This document shows positions 1 through 7,633 of a stretch of DNA of 64,000 bases, in pieces; within the stretch, counting starts at the first letter, position 1; each line of letters begins with the position of its first letter. The notes beneath the pieces were generated by a model, which saw only the letters and a list, made by a program, of their open reading frames with translations, had not been told where the DNA came from and made no database searches. A program made the position numbers and the translations under genes. The DNA is from Candidatus Limosilactobacillus intestinigallinarum (GTDB lineage: Bacteria > Bacillota > Bacilli > Lactobacillales > Lactobacillaceae), in the NCBI GenBank assembly GCA_019117285.1, contig DXAA01000001.1, positions 62,001 through 126,000 of the forward strand, given 5' to 3'.

Positions 1-434
1 GTTGCAGTATCTGTGGTAACATCACGGAGGATGATCCGTGTCCGATCTGTCGGGACAAGACCCGGGACCGGTCTAAGATTCTGGTGGTTGAACAGTCTCA
101 GGACATCATGGCCATGGAGCGGATGCATGAGTATCATGGGCTCTATCACGTCCTGCAGGGGGTCATCTCACCCGTTGCGGGAACCGGTCCTGAGGATATC
201 AACATCACGAGCCTGCTGAAGCGGCTCCAGAAGAATGACGAGGTCAAGGAGGTTATCATCGCGACCAACGCCTCCTCGGACGGGGAACTGACGGCGGGTT
301 ACCTCGCCAAGCTGATCAAGCCAGCGGGGATCAAGGTCACCCGGCTAGCCCACGGACTGTCCGTGGGGGCCGACATTGACTACGCCGACGAGATGACCCT
401 GTTCAAGGCGGTTCAAGGACGAACGGAGATGTAG
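1..434 (+). CDS. recR: Recombination mediator RecR (5' truncated by window edge)
   Basis: The reading frame is open from base 3 and ends at TAG 432-434, so about 143 C-terminal residues of a roughly 199-residue protein are visible. It begins with the RecR zinc finger (CSIC, then CPIC), followed by the Toprim segment starting KILVVEQ. RecR works with RecF/RecO to load RecA at gapped DNA. The order recR-yaaL-tmk that follows is the usual one in lactobacilli. The N-terminal helix-hairpin-helix lies outside the window. Confidence 0.95.
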   Translation, partial: CSICGNITEDDPCPICRDKTRDRSKILVVEQSQDIMAMERMHEYHGLYHVLQGVISPVAGTGPEDINITSLLKRLQKNDEVKEVIIATNASSDGELTAGYLAKLIKPAGIKVTRLAHGLSVGADIDYADEMTLFKAVQGRTEM

Positions 435-437
435 GAA

Positions 438-689
438 ATGTTATTCAGACGCCAGCCAAAGCATGAAGTGGAAAAGAAGCGCAACCAGCGGCTGCTGACC
501 ACGATTTACGAGACCAAGGCCAGTTGGGACCACGCCCGGGAGACTGAGCGGGCCGTCTATGAAGCCAACGTCAGCAGTGAGCTTCAGGACCGGTCCCACC
601 TGCAGGAGCAGAAGTACCTGTACCTGTACCGGATCGCCCGCCGCTACCACGTCCACGGCCAGCTTAACCATGGCATTGTCAGCCAATAG
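438..689 (+). CDS. yaaL: YaaL family protein (DUF2508)
   Basis: This small, charged, helical protein of 83 residues has no signal peptide or membrane segment. It sits 3 bp after recR and 14 bp before tmk, where YaaL/DUF2508 proteins normally lie in Firmicutes. Its function is unknown. The centre of the protein is rich in Arg, Glu and Tyr. Assignment rests on position, size and sequence character rather than a catalytic motif. Confidence 0.8.
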   Translation: MLFRRQPKHEVEKKRNQRLLTTIYETKASWDHARETERAVYEANVSSELQDRSHLQEQKYLYLYRIARRYHVHGQLNHGIVSQ

Positions 690-703
690 AAAGGAAACCA
701 AGC

Positions 704-1363
704 ATGAGTGGAAAGTTTATCTCTTTTGAGGGGCCCGATGGCGCAGGCAAGACCAGTGTGATCCGGCAGATCAAGGCCGACCTGGTTGCCCAATTAGGAG
801 CCGACCAGGTCTTGTACTCGCGGGAACCCGGTGGCAGTCCCATCTCCGAACAGATCCGGCAGGTCCTTTTTGCCCCGGAGAACACGGATATGGATGCCCG
901 GACTGAGGCACTTCTCTTTGCCGCATCACGCCGCCAGCACGTCGTTTCGACCCTCCGGCCGGCCCTGGCAGCTGGTAAGGTGATCCTGTGCGATCGCTAC
1001 GTTGACAGCTCGGTCGTTTACCAGGGTGTTGGCCGCCAGTTGGGCGAGGAGACCATCTGGAAACTGAACCAGTATGCCATCGATGGCCTGATGCCCGGGC
1101 TGACGCTCGACCTGGATGTGCCATCGGAGCTTGGTCTCCGGCGGATTGCCGAGCACCGGGCCGATCAGGTCAACCGCCTGGATAAGGAAAAACTATCCTT
1201 CCACCACATGGTTCGGCACGCCTTTCTTGACCTTCAGCGGGCCAATCCGGATCGGATCAAGTTGGTCGACGCCAGCCAGCCCCTCGACCAGGTGGTTGCC
1301 GATGTCAAGCGGCTGATTAACCAGCGCTACCCAGAACTATTCGCTAATGAAATACAGAGGTGA
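704..1363 (+). CDS. tmk: Thymidylate kinase
   Basis: Tmk phosphorylates dTMP to dTDP with ATP in the cytoplasm. The 219-residue protein starts after AAAGGA and carries the P-loop GPDGAGKT near residue 10, the DRY motif with the following SSVVYQG segment near residue 98, and a lid region. The length is normal for the family. It lies in the recR-yaaL-tmk-pstA-holB operon. The stop TGA (1361-1363) precedes the pstA start by 5 bp. Confidence 0.96.
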   Translation: MSGKFISFEGPDGAGKTSVIRQIKADLVAQLGADQVLYSREPGGSPISEQIRQVLFAPENTDMDARTEALLFAASRRQHVVSTLRPALAAGKVILCDRYVDSSVVYQGVGRQLGEETIWKLNQYAIDGLMPGLTLDLDVPSELGLRRIAEHRADQVNRLDKEKLSFHHMVRHAFLDLQRANPDRIKLVDASQPLDQVVADVKRLINQRYPELFANEIQR

Positions 1364-1368
1364 TTATA

Positions 1369-1692
1369 ATGAAGATGATTGTGGCCATTGTTCAAGCAAA
1401 GGATAGCAGCCGCCTGCGAAAGGCATTCACTGCTGCCAACATTCAAGTGACCCAGCTCTCCACGACCGGGGGGTTCCTGCGGGAAGGGAACGCGACCTTC
1501 TTGATTGGGATCCAGGATGACCGGGTTCAGGACGTCTTAAATGTCATCAAGAAAAACGCTAAGTCCCGGGAGCAATACATTACTTCCCAGATGCACATGG
1601 ACGTTGAGGGGGGCTCGGCCTTCCCGGTCAACGTCAAGGTTGGTGGGGCAACGGTTTTTGTCCTACCAGTTGATGACTTCATTAAATTCTAA
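1369..1692 (+). CDS. pstA: Cyclic-di-AMP receptor, PstA/DarA (PII-like)
   Basis: This 107-residue protein of the YaaQ/DarA family is a PII-like trimer that binds c-di-AMP in Firmicutes. Its key segment TTGGFLREGNATFLIG (T-loop/ligand-binding region) is present near residues 28-43. ATG 1369 was chosen over the upstream in-frame GTG 1360 because AGAGGTGA lies 6 bp before it and the GTG overlaps the tmk stop. It is placed between tmk and holB, as in other Firmicutes. A KimA-type potassium transporter, another protein family tied to c-di-AMP, is encoded at 31.9 kb. Confidence 0.92.
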   Translation: MKMIVAIVQAKDSSRLRKAFTAANIQVTQLSTTGGFLREGNATFLIGIQDDRVQDVLNVIKKNAKSREQYITSQMHMDVEGGSAFPVNVKVGGATVFVLPVDDFIKF

Positions 1693-1709
1693 GTAAGTGG
1701 GGGATTAAT

Positions 1710-2735
1710 TTGGCTGAGGAACCACGAGAACGTGCGGAAGAGCTCCAGCCGCAGATTGTCAACCGTCTTAAGCGCATCTTGGATAATCACGAATTGGCCC
1801 ATGCCTACCTGTTTGTGGGGCCAACTGGCTCTGGCAAGTTGGAGATTGCGCGCTGGCTGGCTTTGCGGCTCTTCTGTCTGCACCCGCAGAACGGTGAGCC
1901 GGACCTGACCTGTGCGGAGTGCCAGCGGATCCTGTCTGGCAACCATCCGGATATCGTGACGGCTGCCGCATCGGGTCGCCAGATCAAGGTTGACGAGATT
2001 CGTCACCTGAAGGCTGAGTTCACCAAGAGTGCCATGGAGGGGAGCCAGAAGCTCTTCATTATCCAGGACGCCGATAAGATGACCACCGGGGCCGCCAACA
2101 GTCTCCTGAAGTTCATTGAGGAACCGGGCCCTGGGGTCTACATCCTGATGCTGACGACCAACAAAAGCGCAGTTCTGCCGACGATTCGATCGCGGACCCA
2201 GGTCATCGAGCTGCAGCCGCTTAAGCGGGCCAACCTGCTTGACCAATTGGCTGCAGCGGCGGTTCCCAAGGGGGCGCGCCTGGTGGCGGTTGGGCTGACC
2301 GACTCCGTCCAGGAGGTTCAGGAGTGGTGCACCGATGATTGGTTCCAACAGGCGATCGTCGCGGTTACCCAATGGTTTAACAGTGCCAGTCAGGGCAACA
2401 TGTTGGCCTTCGTCGAGGTGCAGACCAAGCTGGTCAAGCTGGCCACCGATCGGGAGAAACAGCAGGTCTTACTCGACCTGATCACCCTGATCTGGCGGGA
2501 TGCCTTGCTGGTGGCCAACGGGGTCAGTGACCCGGACCGCCTACACTTCGTCAATGAACAGGGACAGATGCAGGCGCTGGCGAGTCAGTATTCAATGGCG
2601 CAGCTGTTGACCGTCAGCCAGTTGACGCTGGAGATTCGCCACCTGCTCAGTCAGAACATCAATTTTCAAAACATTGTCGAGCAACTAACCATTAGGATTG
2701 TTCAGACATTGCGTGCAGTGGGGGCAGAACAATGA
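1710..2735 (+). CDS. holB: DNA polymerase III subunit delta'
   Basis: HolB is the clamp-loader delta' subunit. The 341-residue protein has the AAA+ Walker A motif GPTGSGK near residue 37 and the cysteine cluster of the delta'/gamma zinc module nearby (C..., CAEC). It also has the SRT-containing motif TIRSRTQ near residue 155. The start is TTG 1710 behind the G-rich SD at 1698-1703. It overlaps yabA by 4 bp (ATGA at 2732-2735), implying translational coupling. Confidence 0.94.
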   Translation: MAEEPRERAEELQPQIVNRLKRILDNHELAHAYLFVGPTGSGKLEIARWLALRLFCLHPQNGEPDLTCAECQRILSGNHPDIVTAAASGRQIKVDEIRHLKAEFTKSAMEGSQKLFIIQDADKMTTGAANSLLKFIEEPGPGVYILMLTTNKSAVLPTIRSRTQVIELQPLKRANLLDQLAAAAVPKGARLVAVGLTDSVQEVQEWCTDDWFQQAIVAVTQWFNSASQGNMLAFVEVQTKLVKLATDREKQQVLLDLITLIWRDALLVANGVSDPDRLHFVNEQGQMQALASQYSMAQLLTVSQLTLEIRHLLSQNINFQNIVEQLTIRIVQTLRAVGAEQ

Positions 2736-3082
2736 GTGATAAGCAAGCAAACGGGAATATCTATGATCGCTTTGCCCAGGTGACCAAACAGACGCGGGAA
2801 CTGGTCGCCAACATGGAACAGCTCCAGGCCCAGATCACGGAAGTGCTGGAACAGAACGTGGAGCTGTCGATTGAGAACGACCATCTGCGCAAGGTAATCA
2901 AGAAAATGAAGGACCAGCATGGCGAACCGCAATTATCGGGGTCACGGCAGAACCTCAAGGAGCTCTATCAACAAGGCTTCCACGTCTGCAGTGAATACTT
3001 TGGTAAGCGCCTGGCACCGGGGGAGTCCTGTGCCTTTTGCACGGACGTCATCTTCGGTCATGATCCTGATAAAGCAAAGTAG
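2732..3082 (+). CDS. yabA: Replication initiation control protein YabA
   Basis: YabA restrains DnaA-dependent initiation by bridging DnaA and the DnaN clamp. The 116-residue protein shows the expected two parts: an N-terminal heptad-like coiled coil (about residues 15-65) and a C-terminal zinc-binding region with H-x-C followed by CAFC near residues 90-107. It overlaps holB by 4 bp and precedes rsmI by 8 bp, the normal Firmicutes arrangement. Confidence 0.93.
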   Translation: MSDKQANGNIYDRFAQVTKQTRELVANMEQLQAQITEVLEQNVELSIENDHLRKVIKKMKDQHGEPQLSGSRQNLKELYQQGFHVCSEYFGKRLAPGESCAFCTDVIFGHDPDKAK

Positions 3083-3090
3083 GTGAAGAG

Positions 3091-3960
3091 ATGCAACAAA
3101 TTAGCAGTTTCAATAATCAGGAGGTGGGGCACCTCTACTTGGTCCCCACCCCGATTGGTAACCTTGATGATATGACCTTCCGGGCGATCAAGACCCTGCG
3201 TGATGTTGACCTGATTGCGGCGGAGGATACCCGTCACACCCAGCAACTCCTGAATCACTTTGCCATCGATACCCGGCAGATCAGTTTTCACGAACACAAC
3301 ACGGAACAGCGAATTCCCGAGTTAATGGAGAAGCTAGCGGCGGGGATGGACATTGCCCAGTGTAGCGATGCCGGAATGCCGTCGATCTCTGATCCGGGAA
3401 AGGAGTTGGTGGCCGCCGCCACCCAGGCTGGGATTCCAGTAATTCCCCTACCCGGGGCCAACGCGGGGTTGACTGCCTTGATCGCCTCGGGCCTGGCGCC
3501 CCAGCCCTTCTATTTCTACGGTTTCTTGGAACGCAAACACCAGCAGCAGGTAACCGCCCTGCAGGAACTGCAGAAGCGACCGGAGACAATGATCTTCTAT
3601 GAGGCTCCGCATCGCTTAAAGAAGACCCTGGCAACGATGGCGGAGGTTTTCGGGGACGATCGCCCTGCCGTTCTGGCCCGGGAGCTGACCAAACGATATG
3701 AGGAGTTTAGCCGGGGAAGCCTAGGCGAACTCCGCGACTGGTTTGCGGAACACCAGGCCCGGGGTGAGTTCGTCGTTCTGGTGGCTGGCAACCCGCACCC
3801 GCAGACCACCGGCAACGATGAGGACCAGGACCTGCCGTTGACCGAGCAGGTGGATAAGGAGATTGTCGGTGGCCTTTCCACCAACGCGGCCATCAAGCTG
3901 GTGGCCAAGCGCAACCACGTCAAGCGGCAGGAACTATACAAGCAGTATCACAACCTATAG
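3091..3960 (+). CDS. rsmI: 16S rRNA (cytidine(1402)-2'-O)-methyltransferase
   Basis: RsmI 2'-O-methylates C1402 in the decoding centre of 16S rRNA using SAM. The 289-residue tetrapyrrole-methylase-fold protein has LVPTPIGNLDD near residue 16, AAEDTRHT near residue 45, the segment SDAGMPSISDPG near residue 95 and LPGANA. The length fits the family. It starts 8 bp after yabA behind AGGTGAAGAG and is followed 9 bp later by the thioesterase gene in the same operon. Confidence 0.95.
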   Translation: MQQISSFNNQEVGHLYLVPTPIGNLDDMTFRAIKTLRDVDLIAAEDTRHTQQLLNHFAIDTRQISFHEHNTEQRIPELMEKLAAGMDIAQCSDAGMPSISDPGKELVAAATQAGIPVIPLPGANAGLTALIASGLAPQPFYFYGFLERKHQQQVTALQELQKRPETMIFYEAPHRLKKTLATMAEVFGDDRPAVLARELTKRYEEFSRGSLGELRDWFAEHQARGEFVVLVAGNPHPQTTGNDEDQDLPLTEQVDKEIVGGLSTNAAIKLVAKRNHVKRQELYKQYHNL

Positions 3961-3969
3961 GAGGGCAGA

Positions 3970-4728
3970 ATGGAATTACGGCAAGAAAAGCAGGTATATG
4001 AGATGCCCCACCGGTTAACCTACTATGAGTGTGACGATACCGGTCATCCCACCATGGGTATGCTGCTCAGTATGATGACGATGGTCTCCGATGCTCACAG
4101 CATCGCCCTGGGCATGGACACGGCCACCATCCAGCAGACGGGTGGTGCCTGGGTGATCACCGAATATGACGGGGACCTGTCACCCGAACAACCGACCTTT
4201 GGTGACCAGGTTATCCTGGGGACGAGGGCCATTGCTTACAATCGTTTCTTCGCCCTGCGAGAATTCTGGCTGGATGATGCTCAGCACACGCACCGTTACC
4301 TTCACCTCCGGGCAACCTTCGTCTTCATGAACCTGAAGAAACGGCGGTTGATGTCGATCCCACCAGAGCTGATCACGCCCTTCAACTCACCGGAGGAGAA
4401 GCGACTGCCGCGGTTGGGCCGGCCGGGAGCGATCACGACTGAAAGTCCGGTCAGTCGTCAGTACCGGGTCCGTTACTTCGATATCGATGTCAACCACCAC
4501 GTCAACAACGCCCGCTACCTCGACTGGCTGCTTGACCCGCTCGGTGGAGAATTCCTCCGCCATCACCGGCCAACCAGGCTGGTGATCAAGTACGAACATG
4601 AGGTTCAGGCGGGGGCCACGGTCACCAGCCAGTACCAACTGGTTGATGATGACCAGGGCCTCCACAGCCATCATGCGATCCTGATTGACGGCCAGACCTG
4701 TGCGACGGCAGAGCTAGCATGGACATAG
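3970..4728 (+). CDS. Acyl-ACP thioesterase
   Basis: This 252-residue double-hotdog thioesterase probably hydrolyses acyl-ACP to release free fatty acids. The C-terminal hotdog carries the signature FDIDVNHHVNNARYLDW, supplying Asp, Asn and His of the FatA/FatB-like active site. The N-terminal hotdog begins with YYECDDTGHPTMG. A strong AGGAGG SD precedes ATG 3970. It is the last gene of the recR operon before the IS element, which inserted just downstream of its stop codon and may have separated it from its native terminator. Confidence 0.9.
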   Translation: MELRQEKQVYEMPHRLTYYECDDTGHPTMGMLLSMMTMVSDAHSIALGMDTATIQQTGGAWVITEYDGDLSPEQPTFGDQVILGTRAIAYNRFFALREFWLDDAQHTHRYLHLRATFVFMNLKKRRLMSIPPELITPFNSPEEKRLPRLGRPGAITTESPVSRQYRVRYFDIDVNHHVNNARYLDWLLDPLGGEFLRHHRPTRLVIKYEHEVQAGATVTSQYQLVDDDQGLHSHHAILIDGQTCATAELAWT

Positions 4729-4751
4729 TTAAGTAGTGTAACTGTGAACAA

Positions 4752-4969
4752 ACTCGGCCATAAATGACCGAGCTTCCAGATCTACACGGCTACAGTAGCG
4801 CATATAGGTTCTGGAAAACGTTTAGGCTATGCAGGGCTAACGCCCTGGTTCCCCATTTAAGGGGACTCAGCTACTAATTCGCACCCGTTTTGCAAGCTCA
4901 GGGTGATACGCCATTAGTAGCTCTCGTTGCCTTTAAGGACGACTAGGTTCTGTCTCGCCCATATAATTT
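4752..4969 (-). ncRNA. Candidate TnpB guide RNA (omega RNA) in the IS right end
   Basis: TnpB guide RNAs come from the transcript running through the 3' end of tnpB into the right end. Here the 218 bases after the tnpB stop are unusually structured. A 9-10 bp long-range stem pairs GCTACTAAT (from 4870) with ATTAGTAGC (near 4912) and encloses CACCC/GGGTG. There are also CCCC/GGGG, a perfect CAGGGC-TAAC-GCCCTG hairpin (4832-4847), and a terminal CTCGG/CCGAG hairpin (4754-4772). The guide would read out of the element into the thioesterase 3' flank. The 5' end probably lies inside tnpB. Role inferred from position and structure. Confidence 0.6.
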
Positions 4970-6337
4970 TTAGTTAATAGTGACTAGACTACTTGGCTTC
5001 AACGCCGGGTAGTCTTTTAGTTTGATGTGTTTTTCGGGGTTAAGACCCCATTCTAAGATGTTCCGACTGGCATTAAGGTCACGGTCAATTTTCTTCCCAG
5101 TGTACTTGGATGTCCATTTCCGGGGACCGTCAAGATTATGTTTTTCTTGATAGTCGGTGCCATATTCAACTTGGCTAGTCTTGTAGCTATCCACTAAGAC
5201 TAGGGTTTTGCCGCTCTTATCGGCCACTTGTTTGAGGCATTGCTGTAGCTCATAAGGCTTTATTTTAGCTAGGCGCCTATTCTTAGTGTGATTACCCTTG
5301 GTATCTAGGTTCTGTGACTTTTGCCGCATCTCTTTAGCACCTAGTTTTTCAACGACCAATAGGTCGTAGTCACTAAACAATTGCTTAGTCAGGTGCCGAT
5401 AATGGTTAGTAAGAATATTTGCCCGGTGAATGTTATAGAACCTGATTAAATTGTTTAGCCTTTGTATACGTCGTGAGTGTTGGCCCAGCCAAGTTGCCTT
5501 ATCTCTACGGCTTTTGAAGCCATCAATAATACGCTCGTATTTGTCAGCCTTAACTGAGACAAACTTGTCGAGGTAGAGCTTCTTGTTATCAGACGTATGA
5601 AAGATCTTACGATCTTTCATATTCCAGTCAACGCCACATACGTCTGTCGACTTTCGACGAGGTAGTTTATCCTTAAACACTAGTTGAAGTTCATAAGAGT
5701 TATCTCGCTTATGCTTGATTTTAGAGGTGACAATTTTTTGATGTTTCAAGTTGATAATATTTTCAACCACCTGGAGACTGCCATAGTCTTGAACTTTAAT
5801 ATGGTGAGCCGACAGCACCGCTATCTGACCGTTATCCGGGAGTGAAACTGTTTGGTGACTAGCTCCATTCCGTAAATAATTTAGTGATCCTTTGCGGTAC
5901 CAGGAACGGTAGTGAGGATTATTGTGATGCTTATTATTCCGGTAGTCCTCTTTCTCTTGGTCGGTCATCTTGGCCGCTTTTCTAAGTACCTTACGGTACT
6001 CACCAAAATTAGTTAGAAGAGTGAGTAGAAATTGATAAGCGGCCTGCGAATGTAAGCCAACTTTGTGAGAGTTCCACCGCTTTAGCCCATAGTTTTCTTT
6101 TAAGAAGCTAGGCAGGATTTCATCTTTGATAATATAAGTCTTCCCAGTACGTGTACCAGGAAACTTACGAGAAAGATGCTTATAGCCGTAGGCCCTTTCA
6201 AGATATTTAAGGGCGTAGTTGTGCAACCGATTTTCAGCCGCCAGGTTGGCTTGATGCTTCTTAACCAACTCTGGTGTAGCTACCAGCCGATAGCGACGCA
6301 CTCTGACATATTCAGTTGTACTTGGTAGTTTAAGCAT
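4970..6337 (-). CDS. tnpB: IS605-family TnpB (RNA-guided nuclease) lacking zinc-ribbon cysteines
   Basis: TnpB is the RuvC-fold, RNA-guided nuclease ancestral to Cas12. The 455-residue protein keeps the RuvC triad: D in CGVDWNMKD, E in LLVVEKLGAKE, D in KIDRDLNASRN. The segment between the last two, which normally holds a CxxC...CxxC zinc ribbon, reads TSQVEYG ... WTSKYTGKKIDRD here, with no cysteine. ATG 6337 was chosen over the adjacent TTG 6340 (GGAGA 8 bp upstream). tnpA ends at 6341, so the two are probably co-translated. Confidence 0.92.
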   Translation of the reverse strand: MLKLPSTTEYVRVRRYRLVATPELVKKHQANLAAENRLHNYALKYLERAYGYKHLSRKFPGTRTGKTYIIKDEILPSFLKENYGLKRWNSHKVGLHSQAAYQFLLTLLTNFGEYRKVLRKAAKMTDQEKEDYRNNKHHNNPHYRSWYRKGSLNYLRNGASHQTVSLPDNGQIAVLSAHHIKVQDYGSLQVVENIINLKHQKIVTSKIKHKRDNSYELQLVFKDKLPRRKSTDVCGVDWNMKDRKIFHTSDNKKLYLDKFVSVKADKYERIIDGFKSRRDKATWLGQHSRRIQRLNNLIRFYNIHRANILTNHYRHLTKQLFSDYDLLVVEKLGAKEMRQKSQNLDTKGNHTKNRRLAKIKPYELQQCLKQVADKSGKTLVLVDSYKTSQVEYGTDYQEKHNLDGPRKWTSKYTGKKIDRDLNASRNILEWGLNPEKHIKLKDYPALKPSSLVTIN

Positions 6338-6340
6338 CAA

Positions 6341-6769
6341 CTATTTCTCCTTTTTACGTTGATCGTCAATATATTTAGCTACCGCCTGCTCATTCACTGC
6401 ACCAATGCTTTCAACGTAGTAACTAGGCGACCAAAGGTGTCGCCCTTGCTTCTTCCAGTAGCTGGTCTGTAGCTCCGGGCATTGCCGGAAAAGCTGGTAA
6501 GCGGTAATGCCTTTAAGCCATCGCATAATATTTGTTACTGACAACTTAGGTGGGGCGCTAACCAGCATGTGTACATGATCGTCTTTGCCGATTTCCATGT
6601 GGGCTACTGTAAAGCCGTATTTATTGGCAATCTCCTGAACTTGTTCCCGGAAGACTGCTTCGACGTGTCCTTTCAGCACTTTGTTCCGGTATTTAGTACC
6701 CCAGATCAAATGATAGTTCAAATTGTAGACGGAAGTCCGCCCATATGTAATCCTATTTGTGTCTTTCAT
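6341..6769 (-). CDS. tnpA: IS200/IS605 Y1 transposase TnpA
   Basis: TnpA is the HUH single-strand transposase. The 142-residue protein starting MKDTNRITYGR has the metal-binding HVHM motif near residue 67 and the catalytic tyrosine in VAKYIDDQ near residue 135. Length matches IS200-type TnpA. An upstream extension to 6817 is open, but ATG 6769 fits the family start. A TATAAT at 6777-6782 places the transcript start at or next to this ATG, so the mRNA may be leaderless. No SD is visible. Confidence 0.93.
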   Translation of the reverse strand: MKDTNRITYGRTSVYNLNYHLIWGTKYRNKVLKGHVEAVFREQVQEIANKYGFTVAHMEIGKDDHVHMLVSAPPKLSVTNIMRWLKGITAYQLFRQCPELQTSYWKKQGRHLWSPSYYVESIGAVNEQAVAKYIDDQRKKEK

Positions 6770-6776
6770 ATTAACT

Positions 6777-6782
6777 ATTATA
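6777..6782 (-). promoter_or_regulatory. -10 box for tnpA
   Basis: A perfect TATAAT lies on the minus strand 7 bases before the tnpA ATG. The -35 position (CATATG) is poor. The spacing puts the transcription start on the start codon, which would give a weakly translated leaderless mRNA, in line with the low TnpA expression usual for this family. Confidence 0.5.
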
Positions 6783-6824
6783 TCACATTTCACCTCAACC
6801 ATATGAACTGTGTGCAAAAAGAGG

Positions 6825-6868
6825 CGGGCAATTCATCACGTCCTTAAAAGAACGTGTTTCCTTGCCCG
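6825..6868. repeat. Hairpin at the IS left end
   Basis: An imperfect palindrome: outer stem CGGGCAA (6825-6831) with TTGCCCG (6862-6868), inner stem CACGT/ACGTG, and internal loops between. Subterminal imperfect hairpins of this kind are the TnpA recognition structures of IS200/IS605 ends. The alternative is a + strand terminator for the thioesterase operon (TTTT follows), but the unpaired internal loops make that less likely. Confidence 0.5.
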
Positions 6869-6872
6869 TTTT

Positions 6873-6913
6873 CAAAAAAGCTTCATGCATCGTTGCAACG
6901 ACGCATGAAGCTT
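6873..6913 (-). terminator. Terminator of the EAL/GGDEF operon
   Basis: An 11-bp perfect stem AAGCTTCATGC/GCATGAAGCTT (with four more pairs inside after one mismatch) is followed on the minus strand by six T. It lies 9 bases beyond the EAL stop codon. Confidence 0.85.
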
Positions 6914-6921
6914 CTTTAATT

Positions 6922-7623
6922 TTAAATTTCGGCAGCGCCCTTTCCCCAATAGAACCCCTGCTGGAGGATCGTTGGGTTACCAGCGAATTGCTGGGCAATT
7001 TGCCGATCGGCAATCCCTTTGATCACGAAATCCAGGTGGTGTTTGGTGGCAAAGGCCAACCAGGCATCGACAAAGCGGCGGCTGGTGGCGCGGTCCTCGT
7101 TCTTAAACAGGAGGAGGGAGAGCTTGATCCGCCGGATAGTCCCCAGCTGGCGGGCGACAAAGGCGTAACTGTTGCTGCCGGCGCAGACATCGTCGATTGC
7201 CAGCTCGAAACCCAGCTGGCGCAGACGAGCGATCTCGTCGTCCAGGTGGGCCAGGCTGTGTACCGTTTCACGGCGCTCGGTCAGCTCAATGGCGACCTGG
7301 TCACCGTATTGCTGGTGGATCGTGGCCAAAAAGTGCCAGACATTGTCAAAACCCAGCTGACAGGGCTCAATGTTGATGTAGATCTTGCGGTGTGGGTGGC
7401 CGTTCAGGACGTGGTCCAGGGAGGATTGGCTGACGGTGATCCATCGTTGGTTCCCCGCAGTGGTTGTCAGGCTGGTCAGAAAGTCGACTCCCGGAAAGGC
7501 ATCCGCGGCGTTACGCATCAGCATCTCATAGGTATCGACGGTGGCGTGGAGCTGCTGGTCGACCCGGAGAATTGGCTGAAAAATATTATGTAATTGTAAT
7601 TGCTCGTTAATAATTGTCTTCAC
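6922..7623 (-). CDS. EAL-domain protein, probably degenerate c-di-GMP phosphodiesterase
   Basis: The 233-residue protein is a single cytoplasmic EAL domain with no membrane segment. Recognisable family positions are YEMLMR (EAL signature as EML), the metal Asn in INIEP, Glu in IELTER, the Asp pair in AIDDVCAG, Lys in IKLS and QGFYWGK near the C-terminus. The EGVE loop is replaced by KGIAD, so the catalytic glutamate there is Lys. It may therefore be a weak enzyme or a binding/regulatory protein. GTG start, 10 bp after the GGDEF gene, same operon. Confidence 0.85.
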   Translation of the reverse strand: MKTIINEQLQLHNIFQPILRVDQQLHATVDTYEMLMRNAADAFPGVDFLTSLTTTAGNQRWITVSQSSLDHVLNGHPHRKIYINIEPCQLGFDNVWHFLATIHQQYGDQVAIELTERRETVHSLAHLDDEIARLRQLGFELAIDDVCAGSNSYAFVARQLGTIRRIKLSLLLFKNEDRATSRRFVDAWLAFATKHHLDFVIKGIADRQIAQQFAGNPTILQQGFYWGKGAAEI

Positions 7624-7633
7624 CCATTCATTT

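Larger units (their letters stand above)
4735..6870 (-). mobile_element. IS200/IS605-family insertion sequence (tnpA + tnpB)
   Basis: The element is read on the minus strand: left end with a hairpin (6825-6868), tnpA, tnpB, then a 230-base structured right end. It lies between the convergent thioesterase and EAL genes. IS200/IS605 elements move as single strands, have no terminal inverted repeats and make no target duplication, so the exact tips cannot be read from one copy. The limits given are approximate. Both protein genes are open, so the element may be active or only recently silent. Confidence 0.85.

Noticed and set aside
6825-6868. Hairpin taken as the native terminator of the thioesterase operon
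   Set aside because: Large internal loops and only four T make it a poor terminator, and its position fits the IS left end better. This remains an open alternative.
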